DNA of 64,000 nt, taken from contig NZ_KB903289.1 in the NCBI RefSeq assembly GCF_000379685.1, positions 159,543 to 223,542 of the forward strand, read 5' to 3'. Source of the stretch: Catelliglobosispora koreensis DSM 44566. GTDB taxonomy: Bacteria > Actinomycetota > Actinomycetes > Mycobacteriales > Micromonosporaceae. Within the stretch, counting starts at the first letter, position 1, and each line of letters starts with the position of its first letter. The notes beneath the pieces were generated by a model. That model was not told the origin of the DNA and made no database searches. It saw only the letters and a list, made by a program, of their open reading frames with translations. Shown here piece after piece: positions 1 through 7,745 of this stretch. Both the position numbers and the translations under genes were made by a program.

Positions 1-303
1 GCCGTCGAGCAGGTCCCAGGTTTCGTTGTTGAGCTCCACGGCGAACCAGCGGTTGAGGTCCTTGCCGCCGCTTTGCTGCGTGACCACGGCGGCGACGAGA
101 TCGCGCCAGGACGCGAAGCCGTGCTCACGGGCGATCACTAGCTGCGCGTCGCGCAACGAGATCTCACCGGCCGCGTCCGGGTGCACGGAGTTGATGCGGG
201 CGCTGGCGGCCGGGTTGCCGCCGACGTAAGCCCGGCGCAACTCTTTGGCCTGGGCACGCAGCTGACCGGCGTCGGCGTTGGCGGGCAGTGTTTTGGCTGT
301 CAT
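1..303 (-). CDS. Partial ankyrin-type/helical-repeat-like protein, N-terminal 101 residues
   Basis: The first 101 codons of a minus-strand gene run off the left edge of the window; the ATG is at 301-303. The N-terminus (LRAQAKELRRAY, then ISLRDAQLVIAREHGFASW at about residues 48-67) resembles the opening of many actinobacterial ankyrin-repeat and related helical proteins, where this block precedes the repeats. It is followed by RWFAVELNNETWDLLD, which recalls a small uncharacterised actinobacterial family with a VWDLL motif. The missing C-terminus would decide between the two. No signal peptide or membrane segment is visible. It is transcribed away from the MerR gene at 501. Function unknown; the reading frame itself is convincing because it stays open with strong GC3 bias. 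Confidence 0.6.
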   Translation of the reverse strand, partial: MTAKTLPANADAGQLRAQAKELRRAYVGGNPAASARINSVHPDAAGEISLRDAQLVIAREHGFASWRDLVAAVVTQQSGGKDLNRWFAVELNNETWDLLDG

Positions 304-463
304 GTTGTCTCCATCGTCACCCGGGTCCGCTGCGACCGGGCGCGACAGGGTCAACGCGCATGGCTACGCAAAGTGGTGAAGGAATCCAGGTGCACTCGGT
401 GCTTGCCGCGGACGGGAGGCGCCCTGGTGCGCGCTGCGCCCCAGAATACACATCAGCGCCGGC

Positions 464-500
464 TTGACCTAGAGCGCACTCGAGCTGGAAGGCTTGCGGT
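464..500 (+). promoter_or_regulatory. MerR-type promoter with 19-bp spacer
   Basis: A -35 hexamer TTGACC (464-469) and a weak -10 AAGGCT (489-494) are 19 bp apart, the long spacing typical of promoters that MerR proteins activate by DNA distortion. The spacer carries the imperfect dyad CTAGAG-CGCA-CTCGAG. The -10 ends 6 nt before the ATG at 501, so the transcript would be leaderless. Autoregulation by the downstream MerR protein is inferred. Confidence 0.6.
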
Positions 501-899
501 ATGGAAGACGGCCTGAGCGTTGGGGAAGCTGCCGCCAAGGTGGGGCTCACGGCGTACACGCTGCGCTGGTATGAACAAGTGGGACTTCTGGAACCCATTC
601 CGCGCGACAGTGCGGGGCGGCGGCGGTATCGGCTAAGCGATATCGAGCGGCTGGACCTGCTGACCAAGATGCGCGCCACGGGCATGCCGGTGCGGGACAT
701 GGTCCGCTACATCACGCTGGTGCGCGAAGGTGATGCCACGCGCGCCGAACGGCTGGCGATGATGGAACGCCACCGCACCGCTGTGCTTCAGCAAATCGAT
801 GACCTGCAACGAGATCTGGCCGTCATCGACCGCAAAATCGACCGCTACCGGGGGTTCGAAGGTGTTGCAGGCAAGAAGGCTGGGCCGCGGCGGCCCTGA
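501..899 (+). CDS. MerR-family transcriptional regulator
   Basis: This 132-residue protein has the MerR layout: a winged helix-turn-helix near the N-terminus (LSVGEAAAKVGLTAYTLRWYE, about residues 5-25), the RRYRLSDIERLDLL wing, then a coiled-coil dimerisation helix ending in LQRDLAVIDRKIDRYR. There is no cysteine cluster for metal and no drug-binding domain, so the inducer cannot be named. Members of this subgroup often sit beside aldo/keto reductases and other oxidoreductases, as here. The start is the ATG 6 nt after the -10 element. Its last 38 bases overlap the start of the reductase gene, which suggests translational coupling and control of that gene. Confidence 0.88.
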   Translation: MEDGLSVGEAAAKVGLTAYTLRWYEQVGLLEPIPRDSAGRRRYRLSDIERLDLLTKMRATGMPVRDMVRYITLVREGDATRAERLAMMERHRTAVLQQIDDLQRDLAVIDRKIDRYRGFEGVAGKKAGPRRP

Positions 900-1836
900 G
901 ATTCCCGCCATTGGCCTGGGCTGCATGGGAATGAGCATGCATTATGGGGTACGCGATGAGCCCGCCTCACTGGCCACCTTAGAGCGTGCGCTGGAGCTTG
1001 GCGTCACTCACCTGGACACGTCAGCGTCCTACGGCGACGGCCATAACGAGGAGCTGCTGGGCAGGTTCCTGCGCGGACGGCGTGATCAGGTGTTCCTGGC
1101 GACCAAGTTCGCGATCCGCCGTGACGGTGGGGTGCACCGGGTTGATTCGAGCCCGCAGTGGGCCCGCGAGTCCTGTGAGCAGTCTCTGGCACGGCTGGGC
1201 ACCGACGTCATCGACCTGTTCTATCTGCACCGGCGCAACCCTTCGGTGCCGGTCGAAGAGACAGTCGCGGCGATGGCACAGCTGGTGGCCGACGGCAAAG
1301 TCCGCCACCTCGGCCTGTCGGAAGTGAACGCTGACACGATTCGGCGGGCTCATGCGGTGCACCCGATCGCGGCGTCGCAGATCGAATACTCGATGTTCAG
1401 CCGGGAGATCGAGTCAACGGTGCTGCCGGTGTGCCGTGAGCTGGGGATTTCGACGGTCGCCTACGCGCCGGTCGGCCGTGGCCTGATCACCGGGAAGGTC
1501 ACCACGGTGGAGACCTTGCCGGATACTGATTCGCGGCGTAACCATCCGCGGTTCGATGGCTCCAACTTGGACCATAATCTCGCTCTCGTCGAGCGCGTGC
1601 GCGAGATCGCTACGCAGGCCGGCTGCACCGCGGCGCAGCTGGCGATCGCGTGGGTGCTGGCTCAGGGCGACGATATCGTGACCATCCCGGGGACGAAAAC
1701 CATTGCGTACCTTGAAGAAAACACGGCCGCCGATGCGGTTCGCCTGACCCGTGAGCAGCTGGCCGAGATTTCCGCGCTTGGCCCGGCGGCGGGGGATCGT
1801 CTCAACGCCTTCGCCCGGACCCTGGTCGGCCATTAG
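862..1836 (+). CDS. Aldo/keto reductase
   Basis: A 324-residue aldo/keto reductase (TIM barrel, NADPH-dependent carbonyl reduction, cytosolic). Visible family marks are GLGCMGMS near the N-terminus, the catalytic Asp/Tyr region LDTSASYGDGHNEELLG, the Lys in FLATKFAI, the LFYLHRRNPSVPVEE strand and the C-terminal cofactor segment IPGTKTIAYLEEN. It is closest in style to the AKR13/YajO-like group. The start is placed at GTG 862, inside the MerR coding region and preceded by GGGGG, because this gives the usual N-terminus (LQARRLGRGGPEIPAIGLGC); the open frame extends further upstream. The substrate is unknown. Confidence 0.9.
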   Translation: MLQARRLGRGGPEIPAIGLGCMGMSMHYGVRDEPASLATLERALELGVTHLDTSASYGDGHNEELLGRFLRGRRDQVFLATKFAIRRDGGVHRVDSSPQWARESCEQSLARLGTDVIDLFYLHRRNPSVPVEETVAAMAQLVADGKVRHLGLSEVNADTIRRAHAVHPIAASQIEYSMFSREIESTVLPVCRELGISTVAYAPVGRGLITGKVTTVETLPDTDSRRNHPRFDGSNLDHNLALVERVREIATQAGCTAAQLAIAWVLAQGDDIVTIPGTKTIAYLEENTAADAVRLTREQLAEISALGPAAGDRLNAFARTLVGH

Positions 1837-2439
1837 CTAAAAGGCCGGTGTCGTAGGCGGGGTGGCCGATGGGCCGGCCGCACCGTCGTTGTCCCAGACG
1901 ATGAGGTAGACCGTTACGGTCTCGGTGCTGTCGAGGTCGAACATCAGCTCACGGTGGACGCTGGTCAAGGTTTGCAAGGCGACACCACTGACGTTGACGG
2001 GCTTGTCTGGGTGCCAGCCGTTGTCATGTTTGCTCGCGGGATGGCCCGCGTTCATGATCTCGCGGGGCCGCAGACCGGGCACGGGAGTGCCGAGTTTGCT
2101 GTCGCGCACGAGCGCTTCGAATTCGGAGGCGGGCAGGCGCAACCGGGCGCAGATGTGGAATTCCTGCCAGTAATAGTAATAGCCATCAATCCATGTGGAT
2201 CCTGGTGGCAAGACGAGTTCGGCGGTCTTGGCGACGTTGGCCATCTTCTCGGGTTTGATCCGGCTGACGTCGCGGGAGACGTATTCGTCATCGGGCGGGG
2301 CGTCGGCGCTTAGCCACGACAGCGTCTTGGCCACGCCCCACACGCCTGCGGCGCTAAGGGCGGCAAGCCCCGCGACCCCACCGATGATCAGGTTTCTCCG
2401 CCGTGCACGCATGCGCTCGATTGTGGACTGTGCGGCCAT
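1837..2439 (-). CDS. Membrane-anchored hypothetical protein
   Basis: A 200-residue protein with a short basic N-terminus (RMRARRRN), one hydrophobic helix at about residues 16-34, then an extracytoplasmic domain of about 160 residues. I recognise no catalytic motif. The sequence is rich in aromatic residues (DGYYYYWQEF) and ends in a Pro/Thr tail. It lies 17 nt downstream of the NIPSNAP gene in the same direction, so it is probably the last gene of the Rrf2-NIPSNAP unit. Its stop abuts the aldo/keto reductase stop (convergent). The start is the ATG at 2437-2439, chosen because it leaves a normal anchor; the frame stays open upstream. Confidence 0.6.
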   Translation of the reverse strand: MAAQSTIERMRARRRNLIIGGVAGLAALSAAGVWGVAKTLSWLSADAPPDDEYVSRDVSRIKPEKMANVAKTAELVLPPGSTWIDGYYYYWQEFHICARLRLPASEFEALVRDSKLGTPVPGLRPREIMNAGHPASKHDNGWHPDKPVNVSGVALQTLTSVHRELMFDLDSTETVTVYLIVWDNDGAAGPSATPPTTPAF

Positions 2440-2456
2440 GGCGCCGCAGCCCCGTT

Positions 2457-3041
2457 TCAGCGCAACCAGGACCGTGCTGTGGGCGCCAGCCGCAAATACT
2501 CTGGCTGGAAACCAGTGACAGCAAACGGCTCCCGGCCAAAGGCCACAAACGCGAACGCATCCGTGCGCACAGGCAAGCCAGGGAACGTGTTGGGTTCGTC
2601 CAAAGTGGTGTAACAAGCCATGGCGCCGGTGAACTGCGCGGCGAAAGTGTCCGTGAATGGGGCGTCCTGGCGGCAGATGGTGACAACGACCGGCTGTGCT
2701 TCGCCGAGGTCGCCGCGGGGGCCGGGCGGCGGGAAACCATCGCCCACGGGGCGCAGCAGGAGCACGTCGTCGCTGTCGATCATCGTCTCGTTGGCCTTGG
2801 CGCTGTGGGCTTTCCAGTCTGGCCCACTGTAGAAACCGGTCAAGCCGTCGTGGCGGGCGCGCATGTCTGAATACCCCCGGAGCCAAACGAATCTGTCGGG
2901 CTTATCGAGATCGCGGAACTGGCCCAGGATGGCCATGTTCCAGGCCTCCTGCGTCTCGACGAACTCGCGGTCGAACAGCTCGATGAGATCGTCGCGGCGG
3001 CCCGGGTGCAGCGTGTACTGGCGTAGTTCAAGGACGTTCAT
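2457..3041 (-). CDS. NIPSNAP-family protein
   Basis: A 194-residue protein opening with VLELRQYTLHPGRRDDLIELF, the hallmark of NIPSNAP domains (dimeric alpha/beta-barrel fold related to stress-responsive and monooxygenase-like small domains). A second half-domain (TGAMACYTTLDEPNTFPGL) suggests the usual duplicated barrel. The biochemical role of the bacterial members is not settled. The ATG at 3041 overlaps the stop of the Rrf2-type regulator (3028) by 14 bases, so the two are probably co-transcribed and translationally coupled. Regulation by that repressor is inferred. Confidence 0.8.
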   Translation of the reverse strand: MNVLELRQYTLHPGRRDDLIELFDREFVETQEAWNMAILGQFRDLDKPDRFVWLRGYSDMRARHDGLTGFYSGPDWKAHSAKANETMIDSDDVLLLRPVGDGFPPPGPRGDLGEAQPVVVTICRQDAPFTDTFAAQFTGAMACYTTLDEPNTFPGLPVRTDAFAFVAFGREPFAVTGFQPEYLRLAPTARSWLR

Positions 3042-3462
3042 CGACAGTCTCCCGGAGCACATCGGCGATAGTGGTTTGGGCAAGTTCACGGCGCAGCACG
3101 TCTTCGACGCCGCCGTAAATCGTGGTCAGCGCGGGGCGGATTCCTTTGCCGACGGGGCAGCGCAGGTTGGGTTCGCTGTGGTGCAGCGCGAATAGCGGTC
3201 CTGGCTCGACCGCGTCGTAGACGTCGAGCAGCGTGATCTCGGCGGGTTCGCGGGCGAGGCTCCAGCCGGCCCCGGCGCCGTGGCGGACCTCGACGAGGCC
3301 TTTGCCGCGCAGGTCGCCGAGGCTGCGCCGAATGATGACGGCGTTGGTGTTCACGCTCGCGGCGACCTCGTCGGAGGTCATGACCGGTTGCCCACGCCGC
3401 GCGGCTAACGCCATCCAGGTCAGCGCGTGCACCGCGATCGTCACTCTGCTGTTCGCCGCCAC
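3028..3462 (-). CDS. Rrf2-family transcriptional repressor (YwnA-like)
   Basis: A 144-residue Rrf2 protein: N-terminal winged helix (NSRVTIAVHALTWMALAARRG, then SDEVAASVNTNAVIIRRSLGDL), central AGAGWSLAR wing, and a C-terminal dimer helix. It carries LRCPVGKGI, as in YwnA-like members, and only one cysteine, so it lacks the three-Cys Fe-S ligand set of IscR or NsrR. I place the start at GTG 3460-3462 because the family normally begins just before the NSR motif, and because an exact palindrome occupies 3463-3481 directly upstream. An in-frame ATG at 3484-3486 is the alternative and would put the palindrome inside codons 2-8. The adjacent NIPSNAP gene is the probable target. Confidence 0.82.
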   Translation of the reverse strand: MAANSRVTIAVHALTWMALAARRGQPVMTSDEVAASVNTNAVIIRRSLGDLRGKGLVEVRHGAGAGWSLAREPAEITLLDVYDAVEPGPLFALHHSEPNLRCPVGKGIRPALTTIYGGVEDVLRRELAQTTIADVLRETVDERP

Positions 3463-3481
3463 TGTAACAATATCTGTTACA
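3463..3481 (-). promoter_or_regulatory. Palindromic operator TGTAACA-N5-TGTTACA
   Basis: Perfect 7-bp inverted repeat with a 5-bp centre, touching the inferred GTG start of the Rrf2 gene. On the minus strand TATTGT inside it is a plausible -10 element 4 nt before the GTG. An autoregulatory Rrf2 site is the simplest reading. Confidence 0.6.
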
Positions 3482-3571
3482 GCCATCGCCGCTGTCAAGC
3501 CGTGACACGGGCATAGTGGACGGTCCATATAGACGAACCAAGATGACAAGCTGGTCTACTACGGTAAACCG

Positions 3572-4909
3572 GTGCCCGGACATATCTTCATCAGCTACGC
3601 CAGGTCTGATCGGTCCTATGTCGCGCGGCTGGCCGAGCACCTGGAACTGCACGGCATTGGCGTCTGGTATGACTACCAGCTTGTCGCGGGCGAGCATTTC
3701 GACACCGAGCTGACGAGCAAAATCCTCACCAGCGCGGCCGTCATCGTCGTGCTGTCACCAGCCGCGATCGCCTCCAAGTGGGTCTCACGGGAAATCGCGT
3801 GCGCCGATGACGCCAACATCAAGCTTGTCCCACTGATTCTGCAGTCCTGCGAAAAACCGTTGCGGCTTCAGGATGTGCACCACGAAAACGTGACCGGAGG
3901 CCAGCTACCGCCTCCATCCGCCATCGAGCGGCTGCGTTCCCTCGTCTCAGGCACCAGTGCCAAGCTGGAGCCAGAGCCTGACGAGCAAGTCAGCGCCGAG
4001 CCTGGCAATGGCGCGTTCGCTGGCCTGATCACCAGCATGAGCGGGCATTCGGGATCCGTGCGGGGCCTGGCGTTTTCCAGCGACGGCACCTTGCTGGCCA
4101 GCGGCAGCGAGGATAGAACGATCCGCGTCTGGGACACCGGCACGTGGACGCTGAAGACCACCATCACCACGCCAAGCCAAGCCGCTTGGCCACTGGCGTT
4201 TCTGCCCGGCACGCACACCCTCGCGGCCGCCACCTTCCAGCGCAGCGGTGTTGAACTGATCGACGCCATCACTGGCCAGACATCGGGCACGCTAGCGGGC
4301 GACCACAACGACATTTGCGATCTCGCGTTCGCACCAGACGGCACCAAACTCGCGACCGGAGGCAACGACCGCACGGCACGCCTGTGGGACGTGGCTTCCG
4401 GTGCCCTGATGGGACGGTTCATCGCCGGACGTGCCGTGCCCGGCTGGCCGCTAGCCTTCAGCCCTGATGGCGCTAGTTTGGTCATCGCCCACTTCGGCGG
4501 CCCTACGGCCGGGCTATGGGACACGGCCTCACGGCAACGCATACACGGGTTCGCGCGGCACACCGATTTCATTACAGCGGTCGCCTTTGCCGCTGATGGC
4601 AAATCCGCGGTGACCGCGGGCATTGATACGACGGTCCGCCAGTGGGACACCACATCGGGTGCGCTCGTGCGAACCCTTCGCGGCCACACCCGGCGCGTCA
4701 CCGCGCTCGCGTGCAGCCCCACCTCGCCGCTGATCGCCTCCGCCAGCACCGACCGCAGGATTCAGATCTGGATCGCCAGTAGCGACAATCCATTGCGGAC
4801 ACTGCGCGGGCACACCGCTTACGCACTAGCGTCTTCACCAGACGGCAACATCCTGGCCTCGGGCGGTGGCGACGGGCAGATCCGGATTTGGGCCGCCGGA
4901 TCGCTGTGA
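3572..4909 (+). CDS. TIR domain fused to a seven-blade WD40 propeller
   Basis: A 445-residue protein. Residues 1 to about 110 form a TIR domain (HIFISYARSDRSYVARLAEHL, the GVWYDY strand, then ASKWVSREIACA), in which Glu74 occupies the catalytic NADase position. A short acidic linker leads to WD40 repeats from about residue 155 to the end. I count seven blades, some with degenerate WD termini (LWD, QWD, IW), enough for one closed propeller. There is no NB-ARC or other NTPase between the parts, unlike typical STAND proteins. TIR proteins of this kind can deplete NAD+ in antiphage or other death responses; here this is inference. The start GTG follows TACGGT by 6 nt (leaderless). It converges on the GH30 gene. 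Confidence 0.85.
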   Translation: MPGHIFISYARSDRSYVARLAEHLELHGIGVWYDYQLVAGEHFDTELTSKILTSAAVIVVLSPAAIASKWVSREIACADDANIKLVPLILQSCEKPLRLQDVHHENVTGGQLPPPSAIERLRSLVSGTSAKLEPEPDEQVSAEPGNGAFAGLITSMSGHSGSVRGLAFSSDGTLLASGSEDRTIRVWDTGTWTLKTTITTPSQAAWPLAFLPGTHTLAAATFQRSGVELIDAITGQTSGTLAGDHNDICDLAFAPDGTKLATGGNDRTARLWDVASGALMGRFIAGRAVPGWPLAFSPDGASLVIAHFGGPTAGLWDTASRQRIHGFARHTDFITAVAFAADGKSAVTAGIDTTVRQWDTTSGALVRTLRGHTRRVTALACSPTSPLIASASTDRRIQIWIASSDNPLRTLRGHTAYALASSPDGNILASGGGDGQIRIWAAGSL

Positions 4910-4920
4910 ACCGGCGGCCC
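4890..4920. terminator. GC-rich stem-loop between convergent genes
   Basis: A perfect 10-bp stem (GGGCCGCCGG / CCGGCGGCCC) with an 11-nt loop spans the stop codon of the TIR-WD40 gene and lies just before the GH30 stop. There is no U-tract on either strand, so it is a hairpin that could stabilise 3' ends or slow polymerase rather than a classical intrinsic terminator. Confidence 0.5.
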
Positions 4921-4926
4921 AGCGCA

Positions 4927-6819
4927 CTACGAGTAGGTCCACTTCTGGTTGGCGCCGCTCGTGCAGCTCCAGATCTGCAGCCGCGTAGCGTCGGCGGAAT
5001 TGTTGCCCGTGACATCCAGGCACTTACCCGCGAACTGGTTGACGAACTGCTGCGTGGCCGCGTTGTACGTCCACTTCTGTGAACTGCCCGTATGGCACGA
5101 CCACAGGTGAGTCACGGTCCCGTCTGCGCTACTGGGGCCGTTGATGTCCAGGCACTTGCCCAAAGCGCCCAGGGTCCCGTCGCTGTGACGCGTCCAGGAC
5201 TGCGCCCCGGTGCCGTTGCACGTGTAAAGCTGCACGGCCGTGCCGTTAGCCGTGCCCGCTGCCGCGATGTCGACGCACTTGCCCGCCAGGCCAACGATCG
5301 GGCTCGTGCCACCAGGATTGCCCGTCGGAGTCGGCGTTGGCGTCGGGCCGGTCACGTTGCTCTGCCATGTGAACGTCGCCGTGGTGCGCGCGGGCAGCGT
5401 GTACACAAAGGACTGTCCGTTCCAGTTCACCCTGATGGACTGCGCCGAGGTGCCACCGTTGTGGGCGATGAGTGCCTTGGAACCGTCCGGGTTCTTCCAC
5501 GCCACGTTGGACACACCGGTGTTGTTGGACTCGATGCGCACCGCGCCGGGTTTGACGAACTTCGTCAGATGGCCGGTCGTGTAGTACTCGATGGTGTAAT
5601 CGACCTGGCCTGCCCGCGGGCCGCCCTCCTGCACGGTGATCAGTCCCGTGCACACATCGCAGCCGCCGTTGTGCGGGCCCATGTACTGATTGAGCGCCAG
5701 GCTCCACTTGACGAGGCTGCCGCTGAAGTTACGGGCGTAGTTGACGATATCGGCGAGGTCTTCGTTGTGCTGGTTGCCGATCCACGTGCCGCCGGAGTGT
5801 TCGGTGCTGAACTGTTTGACCGACGGGTACTGGTTACGCACCTGCGTGCCGATACCAGGGTCGCCGAAGTAGCCGTGCCAGGCGATGCCACCAAACAGCG
5901 GATCGTTGCGGATGCCGGGGTCGGCAAGGATCGCCGAGCCGATACTGGCGTAGTCGCCGTAATTCCAGTCGTGGATAAGCACTTTGGTGGTGATGCCCGC
6001 GGCACGAAACGCCGGGTACACATGGTTCTTGGTCAGCTCGATGAGACCTGAGGAGTTCCAGCTCATGCCGGGGTAGTTCATCGCGGTCGGGTTGCCTGAC
6101 TGACAGCAGTTAGGTTCGTTCTGCACCGAGATGTAGTTCACCGGCACACCGATAGCCTGGTAGCTCTGGATGTACTTGACGAAATACTGGGCATACATCG
6201 GGTAGTACTCGGCTTTGAGCCAGCCCATCTGGTCCATGCGGCCGTTATCTTTCATCCAGCCCGGCGCGCTCCACGGCACGCCTTTGATCCGCAGGGCCGG
6301 GTTGAGCTGTTTGGCTTGCTGGGTCAGCAGCCGCACATTGGTGTCATAGCCGTTGGCGCCAAAGTCGTTGAGGTTGCAGCACGTGTCGTCAAGGGACACG
6401 TTGCCGGGCCGCGACAGGTCCGAGGCACCGATCGGGTTGCGCACGAACGACAATCCGATACCGGTGGTGGGGGAGAACAGTTTGGCCATCACCTGATCAC
6501 GTGTCGCGGCACTGATGGCACCGCCACGCATCAGGTGCGCGGTGGTGTCGGTAATGGACGCACCGCCGCCTTCAAAGACTTGGTACGCCGTGCCTTCGTT
6601 GACGTTGATGGTGTGATTGGCGCTGCCGCCCGGCGGGCCGAAGGCGATATTTCCTTGCTGCTGCAGTCCTCTGGTGACATTGCGGCCACCCGAGTCTGAC
6701 GTCGTGGTGAGCCAGACACTCACCGTTTCGTTGGCGGCTTGCGCGGAGGTCGCGATCAGTGTGCCAGCCACAAGCAATGTGGCGGCGGCCGTGGCGATTG
6801 CTAACCGGGGACGGAACAC
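4927..6819 (-). CDS. Secreted GH30-type glycoside hydrolase with C-terminal ricin-type lectin (CBM13)
   Basis: A 630-residue secreted enzyme. A Sec signal peptide covers residues 1-28 (ending ATSAQA). The barrel carries the GH30 acid/base Glu235 in SVQNEPN and the nucleophile Glu340 in FSTEHSGG, followed by a beta-sandwich and a Thr/Pro linker near 491-503. A beta-trefoil ricin lectin fills about 510-630 with three QxW-type repeats (QSW, QKW, QKW) and paired cysteines. The family hydrolyses beta-glycosidic bonds (glucosylceramide, beta-1,6-glucan or xylan types); the exact substrate is not readable. The start GTG 6819 is fixed by the ribosome site AAAGGAG 7 nt upstream; a longer open frame to 6960 has none. 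Confidence 0.92.
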   Translation of the reverse strand: MFRPRLAIATAAATLLVAGTLIATSAQAANETVSVWLTTTSDSGGRNVTRGLQQQGNIAFGPPGGSANHTINVNEGTAYQVFEGGGASITDTTAHLMRGGAISAATRDQVMAKLFSPTTGIGLSFVRNPIGASDLSRPGNVSLDDTCCNLNDFGANGYDTNVRLLTQQAKQLNPALRIKGVPWSAPGWMKDNGRMDQMGWLKAEYYPMYAQYFVKYIQSYQAIGVPVNYISVQNEPNCCQSGNPTAMNYPGMSWNSSGLIELTKNHVYPAFRAAGITTKVLIHDWNYGDYASIGSAILADPGIRNDPLFGGIAWHGYFGDPGIGTQVRNQYPSVKQFSTEHSGGTWIGNQHNEDLADIVNYARNFSGSLVKWSLALNQYMGPHNGGCDVCTGLITVQEGGPRAGQVDYTIEYYTTGHLTKFVKPGAVRIESNNTGVSNVAWKNPDGSKALIAHNGGTSAQSIRVNWNGQSFVYTLPARTTATFTWQSNVTGPTPTPTPTGNPGGTSPIVGLAGKCVDIAAAGTANGTAVQLYTCNGTGAQSWTRHSDGTLGALGKCLDINGPSSADGTVTHLWSCHTGSSQKWTYNAATQQFVNQFAGKCLDVTGNNSADATRLQIWSCTSGANQKWTYS

Positions 6820-6916
6820 GCCGTACTCCTTTCGGCAGACATGGCTCATGAGCCGGTGCCGATCCGGCTTGATGTAACAGATGAAACAAAATGACCTATT
6901 GGGACGGTTGACTGCA

Positions 6917-6945
6917 ATGAAACATGTAACTTTACTAACTGTCAA
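6917..6945 (-). promoter_or_regulatory. Candidate promoter of the GH30 gene
   Basis: On the minus strand TTGACA (6940-6945) is followed after 17 bp by TTTCAT (6917-6922), a consensus -35 with a weak -10. The -10 coincides with the middle ATGAAAC element, so a protein bound there would block polymerase. Confidence 0.45.
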
Positions 6946-6958
6946 GACCTGGAAAAAC

Positions 6959-6970
6959 ATCAGCTGGTAC
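6959..6970 (+). repeat. 12-mer repeat ATCAGCTGGTAC, copy 1
   Basis: First of four exact copies in the window, here intergenic upstream of the GH30 gene and followed by GCCGAAA. The other copies are at 16935-16946 (minus), 21771-21782 and 28552-28563. Such a 12-mer is not expected four times by chance in 64 kb. Confidence 0.5.
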
Positions 6971-7029
6971 GCCGAAAGCAGCCCCGAACCCCTGTAACAA
7001 AATGAAACTGCGCCACAGCCTGTGCTGTC

Positions 7030-7698
7030 CTATTCGAACAGGCGCCAGTGCCCTTCAGAGATGACCTCGATCTCGCCGCCGGCGACCTTTATCGCGGTCT
7101 CGTCGTCAATCGCATACGCCGGATGCGGCATCGTGGCCGCCCACTGTTGCGCGTGCGCCATCGAGTTATCCGGCATCTCCGGGTGATCCACGTGGGGGAA
7201 GATCGAGAAGCCGACGACGCCTAGCGCGCTGTCATCGCCGGAAGGTGGCGTCCAGCGCACGAAGTCCTGCCCGACGCGCGGGGTCATCACCATGCTCCCG
7301 GCGCTTAGTCCTACCCAGACCGTGTCTGGCAGCGACGGCAACAGGTCTGCCAGCCCTGACTGGCGCATCCAGTGCGTCAGGTATAGCGGATCGCCGCCGT
7401 TGACCAGCAGCACGTCGGCCTCCTGGACCCACGGGATCCAGCGGTCGGCGCCGATGCTCGGCAGCGCGGTGAGTTCCAGGACTCCCAAGGACTTCCAGCC
7501 CAGTTCCGTCATGGGGCACCGGGGTTCCTGCCCGCTAATGAAACGCCACGCCGCTTCAGGCGTGACCATCGGATGCCCATACGAGGCGGTCGGTATGCAC
7601 AGGGCGCGACACTCGTCGATCGGCTTGCCCAGCAAGCCAACCAGCGCCTCGTGGATGCTCGCGTTCTTGATGCCAGCGGAGGTGAGCAGAAGCTTCAT
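7030..7698 (-). CDS. Peptidase S51 (peptidase E)-like protein
   Basis: A 222-residue class I glutamine-amidotransferase-like fold. The nucleophile elbow GLSAGS (about residue 133) carries Ser instead of the amidotransferase Cys, as in dipeptidase E and cyanophycinase (family S51). VLLVNGGDPLYLTHW and the later FPHVDHPEMP supply the other family positions (His/Asp). Peptidase E removes N-terminal Asp from dipeptides, and related actinobacterial proteins are mostly uncharacterised. It is cytosolic, with no signal peptide. It lies upstream of the GH30 gene in the same direction but is separated by about 210 bp with its own promoter elements, so the two are probably independent. Confidence 0.85.
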   Translation of the reverse strand: MKLLLTSAGIKNASIHEALVGLLGKPIDECRALCIPTASYGHPMVTPEAAWRFISGQEPRCPMTELGWKSLGVLELTALPSIGADRWIPWVQEADVLLVNGGDPLYLTHWMRQSGLADLLPSLPDTVWVGLSAGSMVMTPRVGQDFVRWTPPSGDDSALGVVGFSIFPHVDHPEMPDNSMAHAQQWAATMPHPAYAIDDETAIKVAGGEIEVISEGHWRLFE

Positions 7699-7745
7699 GA
7701 TGGCCCTTCCGTCGCGATTTCGCCGCCCGCTGAGGCTATCAATGC

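Larger units (their letters stand above)
6873..7008. repeat. Three TGTAAC/ATGAAAC element pairs upstream of the GH30 gene
   Basis: TGTAAC and ATGAAAC occur as close pairs three times: 6873-6888 (TGTAACAGATGAAACA), 6917-6930 (ATGAAACATGTAAC, order reversed) and 6993-7008 (TGTAACAAAATGAAAC). All lie in the AT-rich leader and promoter region of the glycosidase, as expected for repeated binding sites of a catabolic regulator. The binding protein is unknown. Confidence 0.5.

Noticed and set aside
4890-4920. Classical rho-independent terminator between TIR-WD40 and GH30
   Set aside because: The stem is perfect but no U-tract follows on either strand; kept only as a hairpin.
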